A stretch of DNA of 28,568 bases from assembly GCA_035575035.1 (NCBI GenBank), contig DATLYH010000003.1, positions 1 to 28,568 on the forward strand, read 5' to 3'. The translations under genes were made by a program, and so were the position numbers. Under the pieces are notes generated by a model. It was not told where the DNA came from. It searched no databases and saw nothing but the letters and a program-made list of their open reading frames with translations. This document shows positions 1 through 7,617 of the stretch, piece by piece. The stretch's first letter is position 1. Every line of letters begins with the position of its first letter. The stretch comes from DATLYH01 sp035575035 (GTDB lineage: Bacteria > Planctomycetota > Planctomycetia > Gemmatales > Gemmataceae).

Positions 1-749
1 GGGAAAATAAACCATGTACCTTGCGCGTCACGTGCCGCTTCGACCCGGCCGCCCATGATTTCGTTGCGGACTGGGAGTTCCTGGACCCGAAGGGCGCCCG
101 CCTTGGCTCGAAATCCCAGCAGCCGAAATACCTCTACGAGTTGCACAAGCTCTGCCCCATCTTCTACCTCTCGGCGCTCCGCGACGCCGCCCGGGAGTTC
201 CACCCGCGCTCCCCGCTGTGGTCGCGGCTCCTCCGCAACCCGAGGATGCCCGCCGAAGTGCGCGCCGAGCTGGAGAGGGAACTGTCCGAGCTGAACGAGC
301 GAATCCTGCAGGCGGAGCCGCGCCTGCAGGCGCAGAACGTCGTCCAGTTGGCCCAGGCGGACACGGTCGGCATCGAGGCGCTGCCGGCCCGCGTTTGGGA
401 CATCGTCGAGGCCGACACCTTCGCCAAGGTGGCGAACGACCTTGGCATTCGCTGGTTCTGTCTCGTGGATGGGGATGACACCGGCGCCCAAACCCGCACG
501 TCACGGCTGCCCTCCCTTGACGGACGGGCCGAGGCCGAATGCCTGGCCACGCTGCCGGCCGCCAACATGGAGCTGTTTCTCTGTCATAACGGACTCGGCA
601 GCGTCTACGAGGACCGCATGGCCGAGCAGAAGAAGAAGGGCATGACGGCCAAACCCGGCGATCCCGATAACTGGAAGCAGGTGCTTGACTGCCTGCCGAA
701 CAAGCTCTCCAAGGAGCAGCTCGCGATTGACGCCTTCATGAAATTGTAA
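1..749 (+). pseudogene. OLD-family ATP-dependent nuclease remnant (core-deleted)
   Basis: The reading frame is open to the window edge, so the gene probably starts upstream; a TTG at 21 is the first usable codon inside. The first 128 or so residues resemble the middle of an OLD-family (DUF2813/YbjD-like) ATPase, including FYLSALRDAAREF followed by a coiled ERELSELNERIL segment. From about residue 129 the protein jumps to a TOPRIM-like C-terminal part (WFCLVDGDDTG, residues 145-155). In the family these two parts are separated by the second half of the ATPase domain (signature, Walker B and D-loop), which is absent here; the junction lies near nt 400. The protein also stops early after AIDAFMKL. 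The family acts in DNA processing and phage defence. Without the ATPase core I infer a non-functional remnant. The family call is from recognition of motifs, not alignment. Confidence 0.6.
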
Positions 750-832
750 CACAACCAATCGGGGTGTCCCGTTATGGTGCACCCGCCTGGCATTCGACCA
801 GGCATTCCTCAACACCAACAAAGGAGCACATC

Positions 833-1270
833 ATGGCACGACGCAAGCCACTTGAAGCCGTCGACGAATCCCGCAACGTGCCCGGAGAAACCGACTCCCA
901 CCTCCAGGAGCAAAGCCCCCCGGCACCCAGCGCGGCGGACGGCCAACCGCAGCACCGGAGCAGCTGGCAGGCACGCTTCCCGCAATGGGGTGACTACGAC
1001 GCAGGCGTTCACCTGATCGAGGACCGGCAGAACAAGCGCATGATGATCCAGTACGATGAGAAGCCCTCGGAAGCGGTGCGGGCGCTGCTCAAGAGCGAGG
1101 AGCACGGCTACCGCTTCGACGGCGAGGACCAAGTCTGGTACAAGAAGATCAACCCTGGCAAACCGATCCAGTCGCGGCAAGAAGCCGAACAACTGGCCTT
1201 CCAGGTCGCCAACCTGATCCGTGAGGAAAAGGGCCTGGAGCCGAAGAAGTCCTTTTCCCTCGGCAGGTGA
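833..1270 (+). CDS. Conserved hypothetical protein, 145 aa
   Basis: ATG at 833 is chosen over in-frame upstream codons because AAAGGAGCAC sits at the right distance before it. The N-terminal 45 residues are polar and low-complexity (Glu, Gln, Pro, Ser), probably disordered. The C-terminal 100 residues look folded, with WGDYDAGVHLIED, MIQYDEKPSEAVRALLK, YRFDGEDQVWYKK and a helical end. No signal peptide or membrane segment is seen. I do not recognise a named family. It lies between two remnant genes typical of mobile or plasmid-like regions (OLD nuclease, RepB-like primase), so an accessory-element role is plausible but unproven. Confidence 0.7.
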   Translation: MARRKPLEAVDESRNVPGETDSHLQEQSPPAPSAADGQPQHRSSWQARFPQWGDYDAGVHLIEDRQNKRMMIQYDEKPSEAVRALLKSEEHGYRFDGEDQVWYKKINPGKPIQSRQEAEQLAFQVANLIREEKGLEPKKSFSLGR

Positions 1271-1373
1271 ACCCCAGCAAGCCGCCGACGTTGGGGCCGG
1301 AGCCCCGGTTGTCTGCCCTTGGGTGCCGGAGCCCCCGCCTTCCCCTGATGGGGGGAGAAACACGGGCGCGGCG

Positions 1374-1697
1374 ATGACCGGGCCGGCTCAGCAAGCGCTG
1401 GCCATGCTCGACGCCTTCGCTAGCGTGGGGGCGGAGCGGTTTGACCTGACCATCACCGACGCCGCCAGCGGCAAGGTCCGATTCCTCCCGGCCCGCTCCC
1501 GCGACCCGCTGCGGCACACCATGCCCGCAATCCTCCAGGAAGCCGCCGCGCAGCGGCACAACGTCATCGTGCGCCCGCGTTCCACCGACGCCATGGAGTT
1601 AAGCAGCAAGGCCCAGGAGAACGGCGAAACCTACGCCCTCCGCACGGCGCGGAATGCCGCCGCGGCGCTGGAGCGCCGCCGCGGGCTCCAGCGGTGA
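1374..1697 (+). pseudogene. RepB-family DNA primase remnant (internally deleted)
   Basis: ATG at 1374 follows a purine-rich GGGGGGAGA at 1350-1358, a rather distant ribosome-binding site. Residues 1-68 match the start of RepB-like replication primases: a GAERFDLTITD strand, then a helix and HNVIVRPRS. The expected continuation (an IQLDDLD-type segment and the catalytic primase core of 150 or more residues) is missing. The protein goes straight to a C-terminal helix containing SKAQENGETYALRTARNAAAALERRR, which resembles the end of the same family. The result is an in-frame 107-residue chimera of the two ends. It can hardly be an active primase. It may be a decayed gene or an assembly-created deletion. 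The family call rests on motif recognition. Confidence 0.5.
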
Positions 1698-1907
1698 CTC
1701 CCCAGGCAAAACGCCCCTTCTGGGTGATGAGAAACCGGCCGAGGGCTTCCTGCACAGGCAGGCTCCGGGAGGTTCCTGCTGGGGGGCCGGAACAGGGGAG
1801 CGCTGTCGGAGCGCAGCGAAGTGTGGGCTGTTCGAGAAGCACTCTTTTCGCCCCGCCCGGCGGGTGTACGGCGTCGTCGGGTGGCTCATCGTGGCAAGCA
1901 ATAGGAT

Positions 1908-2345
1908 CTAGATCCCCCGCATCCGATCCAGCGGCCTGTCCTGAAGCGTTTCCAGCACGGTCCAGAAGTCAGGGCCGTTCGTCTGGGCATGGTTCGCCGG
2001 GATGTCCGGCTGGAACCCCCGGCTGTTCCTCTCCCGCAGCCGCGAAAGCAGCCAGTACGCCCGCCGTAGGTATTCTCCTTTCCCCTGCATCAAGGCCTTC
2101 TCGACCGCCCCCAGCGCTTCCCCGCCCACCGGCGTGGTCGTGTTCCGCTCGGTGTCCGTCAGGATAATCCCGCAGGTTTGCGATCGCGTCGAGCGTCCTC
2201 TTGTCCAGCGCGGATGCTGGGGCCTTGACGCGCTCGAACCAGGTCCGTGATTCGTTCCGCTGGTGCATGAGGGCGGAACGTACACCTGTTCAGGTAGCGG
2301 CGCAAGGGGGTGAGGTAGCCCCCACCCCACAGGTTCCGCTCTGGC
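1908..2345 (-). pseudogene. Frameshifted hypothetical gene
   Basis: No single frame reads sensibly here, but three minus-strand frames join into one protein-like sequence. One frame gives GGGYLTPLRRYLNR (about 2335-2290), a second gives RSALMHQRNESRTWFERVK and DKRTLDAIANLRD (about 2290-2170), and the third gives LTDTERNTTTPVGGEAL and a helical YLRRAYWLLSRLRERNSRGF segment to the TAG at 1908-1910. The switches lie near 2290 and 2170. I take this as a gene broken by two frameshifts, though sequencing errors could do the same. The family is not recognised. It abuts the next minus-strand gene and would be the last member of that run. Confidence 0.4.
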
Positions 2346-2371
2346 CCTGAGCAGTGCAAAATATGCGCGCA

Positions 2372-2665
2372 TCATCGGCGGCGGAATTGGCGGAAAGGAT
2401 CATCCGGCACTTGGCGGAGATCGACCTCACGCGTGGTAATCCGCCACCGGGAATCGGCGTCAACGCCGCTCCAGTCGAGCAGGTGGTCCAACAGATCCAG
2501 CTTCACCTCCTCATTCAGGGTATCCCACGGACCCAGCCGCACCTCGACATCCCGCCACAGGCCAGGAGGCAGTTCCTGCACGCCGACGATGACATGACCA
2601 AGCAGGTCCTTCAGCCGTGCCAACTCCCGCTCGACCCACTCCAACGGCGTTTCCTCGGCGTTCAT
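2372..2665 (-). CDS. Small hypothetical protein, 97 aa
   Basis: The ATG at 2665 has a good ribosome-binding site (GAGGAGC) about 8 nt upstream on the minus strand. The product is acidic and helical, with ETPLEWVERELARLKDLL near the start and LDLLDHLLDW in the middle, and it ends in a basic FRRR tail. There is no signal peptide, membrane segment or metal motif. The family is not recognised. It is separated by 111 nt from the next upstream gene of the minus-strand run and overlaps the edge of the broken gene downstream. Confidence 0.6.
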   Translation of the reverse strand: MNAEETPLEWVERELARLKDLLGHVIVGVQELPPGLWRDVEVRLGPWDTLNEEVKLDLLDHLLDWSGVDADSRWRITTREVDLRQVPDDPFRQFRRR

Positions 2666-2776
2666 CGGCCAATGCTCCTCGCGGGCAGGGGCTATTCGAG
2701 GAACCGCGGCCTCACCCTGCTGCTGTTGTCATCCCTGGCATCCCCGGCAATCAACGCTTGCTGTCACAGCTTGAAG

Positions 2777-3229
2777 TCAGCTAGTGCGGCTGTTTGTTTG
2801 GTAACGCGGATGCCCCGCTTTTCTTCTGGCAAACGTTTCGAGCTTGCAAGTGAGATCGTTTACCCTCTGCGCAAGCTGGTCGGCTTCCGCGTGCATCAGA
2901 GTGTAGCTAATGAGGTGTGTTCCCCCCAACTTCCACTCGTCTTCATTCTCCCCGTTGGGAGGTTGGCCGCGCGGGGTCGCTGTCACCTTACAGCACTCAC
3001 CCAGCCGCAGCGTGTTGCTCTCCGTCCAGAGTGCTTCGACGAGTTCCCGGAATTCTTGGTAATAGGCGGGGTGCTCTCGTGCTTCGGCATTCTCCACATG
3101 CGAGCGGAGGGAGAGTGTTAGTAGCATGCCGTGTTCTGGTTTCTCCTGGTGGACCTCGAGGGCAATGTCGTCGTATAGGCTGCGTTGGCCTCGGGGGCGG
3201 CGGCAAGACTTGCGGTGCCCAGTTAGCAC
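2777..3229 (-). CDS. Hypothetical protein, 150 aa
   Basis: The frame is open up to about 3331. No ATG occurs in the extension, so the start is uncertain. The GTG at 3229 is used here, with only a weak purine-rich site before it. The sequence has a basic N-terminus (HRKSCRRPRGQR), a strand-rich middle (YDDIALEVHQ, MLLTLSLRSHVEN) and a long amphipathic helix near the end (MHAEADQLAQRVNDLTCKLE). The in-frame upstream extension (LARLGQHGLSLSEV) also looks protein-like, so the gene may be longer or 5'-truncated. The family is not recognised. Confidence 0.5.
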   Translation of the reverse strand: MLTGHRKSCRRPRGQRSLYDDIALEVHQEKPEHGMLLTLSLRSHVENAEAREHPAYYQEFRELVEALWTESNTLRLGECCKVTATPRGQPPNGENEDEWKLGGTHLISYTLMHAEADQLAQRVNDLTCKLETFARRKAGHPRYQTNSRTS

Positions 3230-3331
3230 CTCGCTGAGCGATAATCCGTGCTGGCCTAATCGTGCCAGGAAGCCTCGCAGGGCGACAGCGGTCTGAGGGG
3301 CATGGCTTGAGCCGCCGGGTGGCAGCCGGCT

Positions 3332-3649
3332 TCAATGGCGGTCGTGTAGCATTGTTTCGACTGAACCCCGGGATGGCTCCGGAGTCGCGCTGCCAGCGCC
3401 GCCGGCCGTGCGCCGGGGGCGACCACCCCGCGTCACGAGGCCTTGCCTCCATGTCTCTTCATACTCTCGTCGGAGCGGGGGATTGCGCGCCAGCCATTCC
3501 TGCACCTCGTACTCTTCCCTGAGTTGGGGATTGCGGGCCAGCCATTCTTCGACCGAGCGCCGGGGCAGTCCATAAACCGGATCGTACTTCGCTTCGTGTG
3601 TGGAACCGTTCCTGCCGAAACCGCAAGCTTTCCAGAGCCACCAAAGCAT
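3332..3649 (-). CDS. Hypothetical protein with 16-residue tandem repeat, 105 aa
   Basis: The ATG at 3649 is preceded by AAGGAGATCGCT, a strong ribosome-binding site that decides the start over an in-frame codon at 3709. After a Trp-rich N-terminus (MLWWLWKACGFG) comes DPVYGLPRR, then two adjacent copies of a 16-residue unit at residues 33-48 and 49-64. They read VEEWLARNPQLREEYE and VQEWLARNPPLRREYE. The tail is Gly/Arg/Ser-rich and probably disordered. Each unit is likely one amphipathic helix with a Pro kink. The family and function are unknown. Confidence 0.6.
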   Translation of the reverse strand: MLWWLWKACGFGRNGSTHEAKYDPVYGLPRRSVEEWLARNPQLREEYEVQEWLARNPPLRREYEETWRQGLVTRGGRPRRTAGGAGSATPEPSRGSVETMLHDRH

Positions 3650-3738
3650 AGCGATCTCCTTGCGAGAAGCGCTTCCAACGATCGGAGCAGCAGGGCAGTA
3701 GCCGCACACCCCGTGGGCAGTTGCGCAGGCACAATTCC

Positions 3739-4488
3739 CTACCTAGTGGGCGGCGGCGCGGCCGCGGTTGCTTGAAGCTGATGAAGGGTTGCCACAATAA
3801 GGTCGGCACACTGCGCGGGGGAAAAGCGAAAGGCATTGAGGATCAGATCGTAGTGCGCGGGATCGGCGGGGTCTTTGTGAAAATGCTCCTGCACGAAAGC
3901 GTTCCGCTCGCGATCAACCTGCTCTACCCACCGCTGGGCTTCTTCACGGGACCAGCCGCACCGGCGCTGGACCGCCAGGATCCGGTCATTCGATGGGCCT
4001 ACCAGACGGACACGCAAGGTGGTCGCTGGCGGCAGGATCTGCGAGGCACCGTGGCCGACAACCACGCACTCGCCATGCGCCGCCAGGGCGAAAAGCGTCT
4101 GGGCCAGATGATGTACATAGACAGTTTCACTCACCATCTCTCCCGTAAACAAGGCTTGGAACAACTCCTCCAGCCAGTTCATGCGCTTCTCGTCCAGACT
4201 CGCCACCAATTCGGTACGAATGCCCATCTCCCGGGCGATCTGTTCGACAAGCTCGTGGTCGTACACCGGCCAGCCGAGTCGCTCGCCGACGGCTTGCGCC
4301 ACCGCATGAGCGTCGATTCCCGCGTCGCCGTTCAGGGCGATGGTGAAGGGGGGGTGGTGTGGGCCGAGCGTTTGTCGGGGGGTGGGAAGCAGTTGCATCT
4401 CGTCGCGGCGCATTCGCCATTGCTGGCGGGCCCGTTCCAGCGCCTCGGCCAGACGCACTGAGGTTGGCTTGAAGTAATCCCCATTCAT
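3739..4488 (-). CDS. Cytidylate-kinase-like protein (Cytidylate_kin2 type)
   Basis: This 249-residue protein belongs by its overall pattern to the cytidylate-kinase-like P-loop family. It has a nucleotide-binding strand and loop (FTIALNGDAGIDAHAVAQAVGERLG), then the characteristic PVYDHELVEQIAREMGI, a helical lid-like region, a VVVGHGASQIL strand, and late arginines in DRILAVQRRCGWSREEA. The glycine loop GDAGIDAHA is unlike the usual GSGG form, so nucleotide binding may be altered. The start ATG at 4488 overlaps the TGA of the upstream DksA-like gene in an ATGA arrangement, which implies translational coupling and fixes the start against a longer frame to 4593. True CMP kinase activity is uncertain, since such paralogues are often of unknown function. 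Confidence 0.75.
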   Translation of the reverse strand: MNGDYFKPTSVRLAEALERARQQWRMRRDEMQLLPTPRQTLGPHHPPFTIALNGDAGIDAHAVAQAVGERLGWPVYDHELVEQIAREMGIRTELVASLDEKRMNWLEELFQALFTGEMVSETVYVHHLAQTLFALAAHGECVVVGHGASQILPPATTLRVRLVGPSNDRILAVQRRCGWSREEAQRWVEQVDRERNAFVQEHFHKDPADPAHYDLILNAFRFSPAQCADLIVATLHQLQATAAAPPPTR

Positions 4489-4874
4489 TGTCCCTTGCTC
4501 CAGACCGTACCCTGCCGTTTCTTCGCACACCGCAGACAATCCGGGGCATACGGGATAGCATCGAGGCGTCTCCGTGAAATGGCCTGACCACACGCAACAC
4601 AGCGGCCATACGAGCCCTGCTCGATCCGCAGCAGGGCGTCGTGGATCTCGGCCAGGAGCTGGGCTTCATTCTCCAACAGGCCGAGGGTGATCTCCTGATC
4701 GTACGCGCCGGGGGCCAGGTCTGCCGGATGGACCGGCACCTCGGATAGCCCACCGCCGGCCTCCGCGCCACCGGGGCGCAGGGCCTCTTCCTCCAACTCT
4801 GTCAGAATGCCCCCGTGGCGCTTTTTCAAGGTCAGCAGCCGCCGGCGATAGGACTGAAGCTCGGCCTCGGTCAT
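4485..4874 (-). CDS. DksA/TraR-family C4 zinc-finger protein
   Basis: The 129-residue product has an N-terminal helix (AELQSYRRRLLTLKKRH), an acidic middle that includes LGLLENEAQLLAEIHDALLRIEQGSYGRC, and a C-terminal C4 zinc finger with cysteines in CVACG and CLRCA spaced by about 17 residues. This is the architecture of DksA/TraR regulators, which bind the secondary channel of RNA polymerase. The ATG at 4874 is preferred over the GTG at 4892 because AAAGGGG lies before it. It starts 14 nt after the end of the upstream BON gene and overlaps the kinase-like gene downstream, so the three are probably one transcript. The DksA coiled-coil tip Asp/Ala pair is not obvious, so it may be a divergent paralogue. 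Confidence 0.85.
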   Translation of the reverse strand: MTEAELQSYRRRLLTLKKRHGGILTELEEEALRPGGAEAGGGLSEVPVHPADLAPGAYDQEITLGLLENEAQLLAEIHDALLRIEQGSYGRCVACGQAISRRRLDAIPYAPDCLRCAKKRQGTVWSKGQ

Positions 4875-4888
4875 CGTTTGCCCCTTTC

Positions 4889-5572
4889 TCACGGCGTTAC
4901 GCCAATCTGGTTATCCACTTGCAGGACGCCAGGTATCATCCAGGCCGCGCGCTCGGCCTCCTCTTTCTCGGCCCAGGAGCGAACGCGGCCGTGTAAGATT
5001 ACTTTGTTCCCTTCTACTTCGACACGCAGACGCCGAGCCTCAAGCTCAGCGAGACGTGCGAAAGCGCTCTCAATCTGTCCCTTGATGTCGGTTGGCGACA
5101 CCTCCGGGGATCCGACGACGATGTTGTTCGTCACCCCAATGACACCCGGGAGGTTCTGTACCGCCCGCTCGGCCGCGTTCCTCTGAAACCGCCAGCGCAC
5201 CTGTCCTTCGAGTGTCACCCACCCATCCGTGACCACAACCTTGATCTTGTCGGCGGGGATAAAGAGGTTCCACTTGAACGCGCGGACGGCGTCCGCGGCG
5301 ATGTCCTCGTCGGTGCGTTTGTTGCTGCCAGGCAGCTTAACGTCCAGCTCATTGGCCACAGCTTTGACGCCGTAGACGCGCTTGGCCGCCTCTTCAGCAG
5401 TGCGCTTCTCCGCATAGGAGGAAACGTGGCCCGCCAGCGTGACGATACCGTCCTTGACACGGACGCCGATGTGGGCCGCATCAATGCTCGGTTCCCACTC
5501 CAGTTCAGCTTCCACATCGCGCTTCAGTTGTTCATCACTCATGCCGGTCAGCATGTACGCATCGTTTTCCAT
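4889..5572 (-). CDS. Triple BON-domain protein (copy 2)
   Basis: The 227 residues form three consecutive BON domains at about 15-80, 88-158 and 160-227. Each has the helix, strand, GxVxLxGxV strand and helix pattern (KDGIVTLAGHVSSYAEK, DGWVTLEGQVRWRFQR, GNKVILHGRVRSWAEK). BON domains bind membranes or other surfaces and occur in osmotic-shock proteins. Unlike OsmY there is no signal peptide, so it may be cytoplasmic. It is a clear paralogue of the upstream gene, with whole stretches such as KRVYGVKAVANELDVKLPG identical. The ATG at 5572 has a modest site (ATGGGAT); ATG codons at 5554 and 5542 are alternatives, the last matching the start of the paralogue better. Confidence 0.9.
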   Translation of the reverse strand: MENDAYMLTGMSDEQLKRDVEAELEWEPSIDAAHIGVRVKDGIVTLAGHVSSYAEKRTAEEAAKRVYGVKAVANELDVKLPGSNKRTDEDIAADAVRAFKWNLFIPADKIKVVVTDGWVTLEGQVRWRFQRNAAERAVQNLPGVIGVTNNIVVGSPEVSPTDIKGQIESAFARLAELEARRLRVEVEGNKVILHGRVRSWAEKEEAERAAWMIPGVLQVDNQIGVTP

Positions 5573-5630
5573 AATTATATCCCATCACGTTGATGAAGCT
5601 GAGACTGTTGCCGCACCCGATGTCAGAGAG

Positions 5631-5655
5631 GGCCGGGGTTTGTCAAACCCCGGTC
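5631..5655 (-). other. Strong hairpin between the BON paralogues
   Basis: CCGGGGTTT (5633-5641) pairs perfectly with AAACCCCGG (5645-5653) around a 3-nt loop, and two further pairs extend it to 5631/5655. No T-run follows on either strand, so it is not a standard intrinsic terminator. It lies in the 114-nt gap between the two BON genes and would be in their shared mRNA. A role as RNA stabiliser, processing site or partial terminator is possible. Confidence 0.5.
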
Positions 5656-5686
5656 CACTCGGATCGACATCCCTGCCCTTATCCCG

Positions 5687-6340
5687 TCAGGGCGTGACGG
5701 TAATCAGGTTCTCGACACTGGTGACACCAGGAGCCGACCAGGCGGCTCGGGCTGCCTCCTCCTTCTCCGCCCACGAGCGGACGTTGCCGCGCAGGATCAC
5801 CTTGCTGCCGCTCACCTCGACCGTGATGCGGCGGGCATCCAGCTCGGCGCTTCGCTTGAGAGCTTCTTCGATCTTGGTCTTAACGTCTGTCGGTGAGACG
5901 CGCGGCTTGATCGTGATCAGATTGGACACCCCAGTAACACCGGTCAGGTAGCGAACAGCATTCTCTGCGGCTTCCTTCTGATACTGCCACTCCACCTCGC
6001 CTTCAAGGGTGACCCAGCCGTTGTTGACTACGACCTTGATCTTGTCTACCGGCACCGAGTAATTGGACTTGAGGGCGTTGACACAGGCCTGGGCGATATC
6101 CTCATCAGTGCGTTTACTGCTGCCGGGCAGCTTAACGTCCAGCTCATTGGCCACAGCTTTGACGCCATAGACGCGCTTGGCTGCCCTCTCGGCCGCGTAC
6201 TTCTCCGCATACGACGACACATGACCCGTCAACGTGACGATACCATCCTTGACACTAACACCGATGTGGGCCTCGTTAACGCTCGGCTCCCACTTCAGCT
6301 CGTCCTCCACGTCGCGCTTCAGTTCGCTGTCGGTCTTCAT
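5687..6340 (-). CDS. Triple BON-domain protein (copy 1)
   Basis: The 217-residue product has three BON domains with the same layout as its downstream neighbour (KDGIVTLTGHVSSYAEK, NGWVTLEGEVEWQYQK, GSKVILRGNVRSWAEK). The ATG at 6340 is chosen over the ATG at 6355 because GGAGGA lies 8 nt before it. No signal peptide is visible. It is the first gene of the minus-strand run, so a promoter is expected just above 6355, although no convincing -35/-10 pair was found. The two BON genes arose by tandem duplication and have diverged mainly in the second domain. The function is inferred as stress-related surface or membrane association. Confidence 0.9.
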   Translation of the reverse strand: MKTDSELKRDVEDELKWEPSVNEAHIGVSVKDGIVTLTGHVSSYAEKYAAERAAKRVYGVKAVANELDVKLPGSSKRTDEDIAQACVNALKSNYSVPVDKIKVVVNNGWVTLEGEVEWQYQKEAAENAVRYLTGVTGVSNLITIKPRVSPTDVKTKIEEALKRSAELDARRITVEVSGSKVILRGNVRSWAEKEEAARAAWSAPGVTSVENLITVTP

Positions 6341-6653
6341 GATGGGTTCCTCCATTGTCTCGGGATCATTCCTTCCTCGTCTCGCGCTGGTTGGACCCGC
6401 CCAACCAGCCGGGGCGGCCGACCGTCACACCCTTTTGCACAGCGAGTGCCAGACTGGTCGGGGAGAGGGCAGTTGGCGTCGAGGCCATAACACAACCGAT
6501 TGGGATGAAAGCAGATGTGACTGAGGAGAAAAGGGGGCTATCCCCGTTCGCTCGGGAGAGTAATCCACAGTTCCACCGCGACAGAATGGCACAGAGCCGA
6601 GGGGGCGGGCCAAAATGTCACAGGCGCGGGTCCAATTCCGGGGATGGGGCCCG
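6341..6653. other. Non-coding gap upstream of the BON genes
   Basis: No convincing gene is seen on either strand. The stretch should hold the promoter of the minus-strand run starting at 6340 and the decayed 3' end of the ligA relic. Several short frames cross it, but none has a ribosome-binding site or protein-like composition. Confidence 0.4.
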
Positions 6654-7249
6654 TTATTCGACGGGAGCCTTCATCAGCTTTCGCATACTGCCGAAATGGG
6701 AGGCTGGCAGCCGCGCATTTCTCACACCGACGTGAGGAATGCCGAGCCCGATCAGGACGCGGACCAGCCCACGGTCCTTGCTTTCGGCGATGGCGTCGAG
6801 AAGGGCCTACGCCCGTTGGGGGCCGAGCCGCTCCAATTCCAGGAGTTGGTCGAGCTGGAGGCAATACAGAGCCGCAAGACCGCGCACCAGGCCACGGCTG
6901 AGGAGTTGGTCGATCACTTTGACGCCCCATCCTCGGATATCCCTGGCTTGCCGCGACACGAAGCAGCGCAGGCGCTCGCGCCACTGGACAGGGCAGGCGG
7001 AGTTGATGCAATGGATGGCCACCCCCTCCTTGGCCCGCACCACCGAGTAGCCACACGCCGGGCACTTGGTGGAAAACCGGAAGCGCTCTCAACGTAGGCA
7101 TTGGCCAGCGAGAGCATCGGCGTGCGATGGCGGACTGGCCGAAACCCCTGAAGAGGCTGACCGCCCACCCGTTGCCCCAGGCTGTCCGGGGTGACCAGTT
7201 CGGGGTGCCGCTTCTCCAGATCGCGAAGCCGTTGCATGAGCCGATCAAA
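6654..7249 (-). pseudogene. ligA: NAD-dependent DNA ligase (ligA) relic
   Basis: Three pieces of LigA are recognisable in order on the minus strand. At 7246-7085 is the start of the adenylation domain: DRLMQRLRDLEKRHPELVT, RVGGQPLQGF and HRTPMLSLANAY. At about 7082-6810, in another frame, is the C4 zinc finger (CPACG and CINSACPVQW) with the following helix-hairpin-helix start (FVSRQARDIRGWG and LLELERLG). An in-frame TAG at 6807-6809 is followed by LLDAIAESKDRGLVRVLIGLGIPHVG and HFGSMRKLMKA, up to a TAA at 6654-6656. Missing are the N-terminal NMN-binding part, the catalytic KxDG lysine region, the OB fold, the last HhH motifs and BRCT. The gene is dead. An intact ligA is expected elsewhere, as LigA is normally essential. 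Confidence 0.85.
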
Positions 7250-7441
7250 CGGCTGGGCACGGCCCACGCCAGCCTGGGTGGGAGCCGCCGCCATCCTCGA
7301 CGGCATCACACGCCAACTGCGGGCGGTCGCCGGCGGAAGGGGATGCGGTGGGTATCGGTCAGGGGATTGCGGGAGAGGCTCCGGGGCCGGTTGCCGCGCT
7401 GAACCAACGTTGCTGCACTCAGGGTTGGATTGCCGTCCGGG

Positions 7442-7476
7442 AAAAGCAAGACGGCTTGTGGGAAACCACAAGCCGT
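7442..7476 (-). terminator. Intrinsic terminator downstream of tRNA-Gln
   Basis: ACGGCTTGTGG (7451-7461) and CCACAAGCCGT (7466-7476) form a perfect 11-bp stem with a 4-nt loop. Read on the minus strand it is followed by CTTGCTTTTC. It lies about 25 nt past the 3' end of the tRNA gene, a suitable place for its terminator. Confidence 0.65.
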
Positions 7477-7498
7477 TTCTCCGCAAGCCGTTCGTAAA

Positions 7499-7569
7499 CT
7501 GCGGGACTAGGATTCGAACCTAGACAAAGCGGTCCAGAGCCGCTTGTGCTACCGTTACACCATCCCGCA
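7499..7569 (-). tRNA. tRNA-Gln (anticodon CUG)
   Basis: The minus strand folds into a full cloverleaf. The 7-bp acceptor pairs TGCGGGA with TCCCGCA. The D stem is GTGT/GCAC and the anticodon stem is AGCGG/CCGCT around the loop CTCTGGA, so the anticodon is CUG. The T arm is CTAGG-TTCGAAT-CCTAG. The discriminator base is G and the first pair is U-A, both typical of bacterial tRNA-Gln. The CCA end is not encoded, so it would be added enzymatically. A strong hairpin terminator follows. Confidence 0.95.
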
Positions 7570-7617
7570 ATTCTTCTCCCTATCCTAAATCAAAACGCTC
7601 TCCTTGGCAAGATCCTC

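Noticed and set aside
2354..3121. Plus-strand frame of 255 codons
   Set aside because: It runs antisense to two minus-strand genes, one with a good ribosome-binding site. Its start is a GTG without a site.
6538..7486. Two long minus-strand frames (6538-7260 and 6914-7486) as intact proteins
   Set aside because: Each contains only patches of ligA in frame, with nonsense between; they are explained by the relic with its frameshift and stop.
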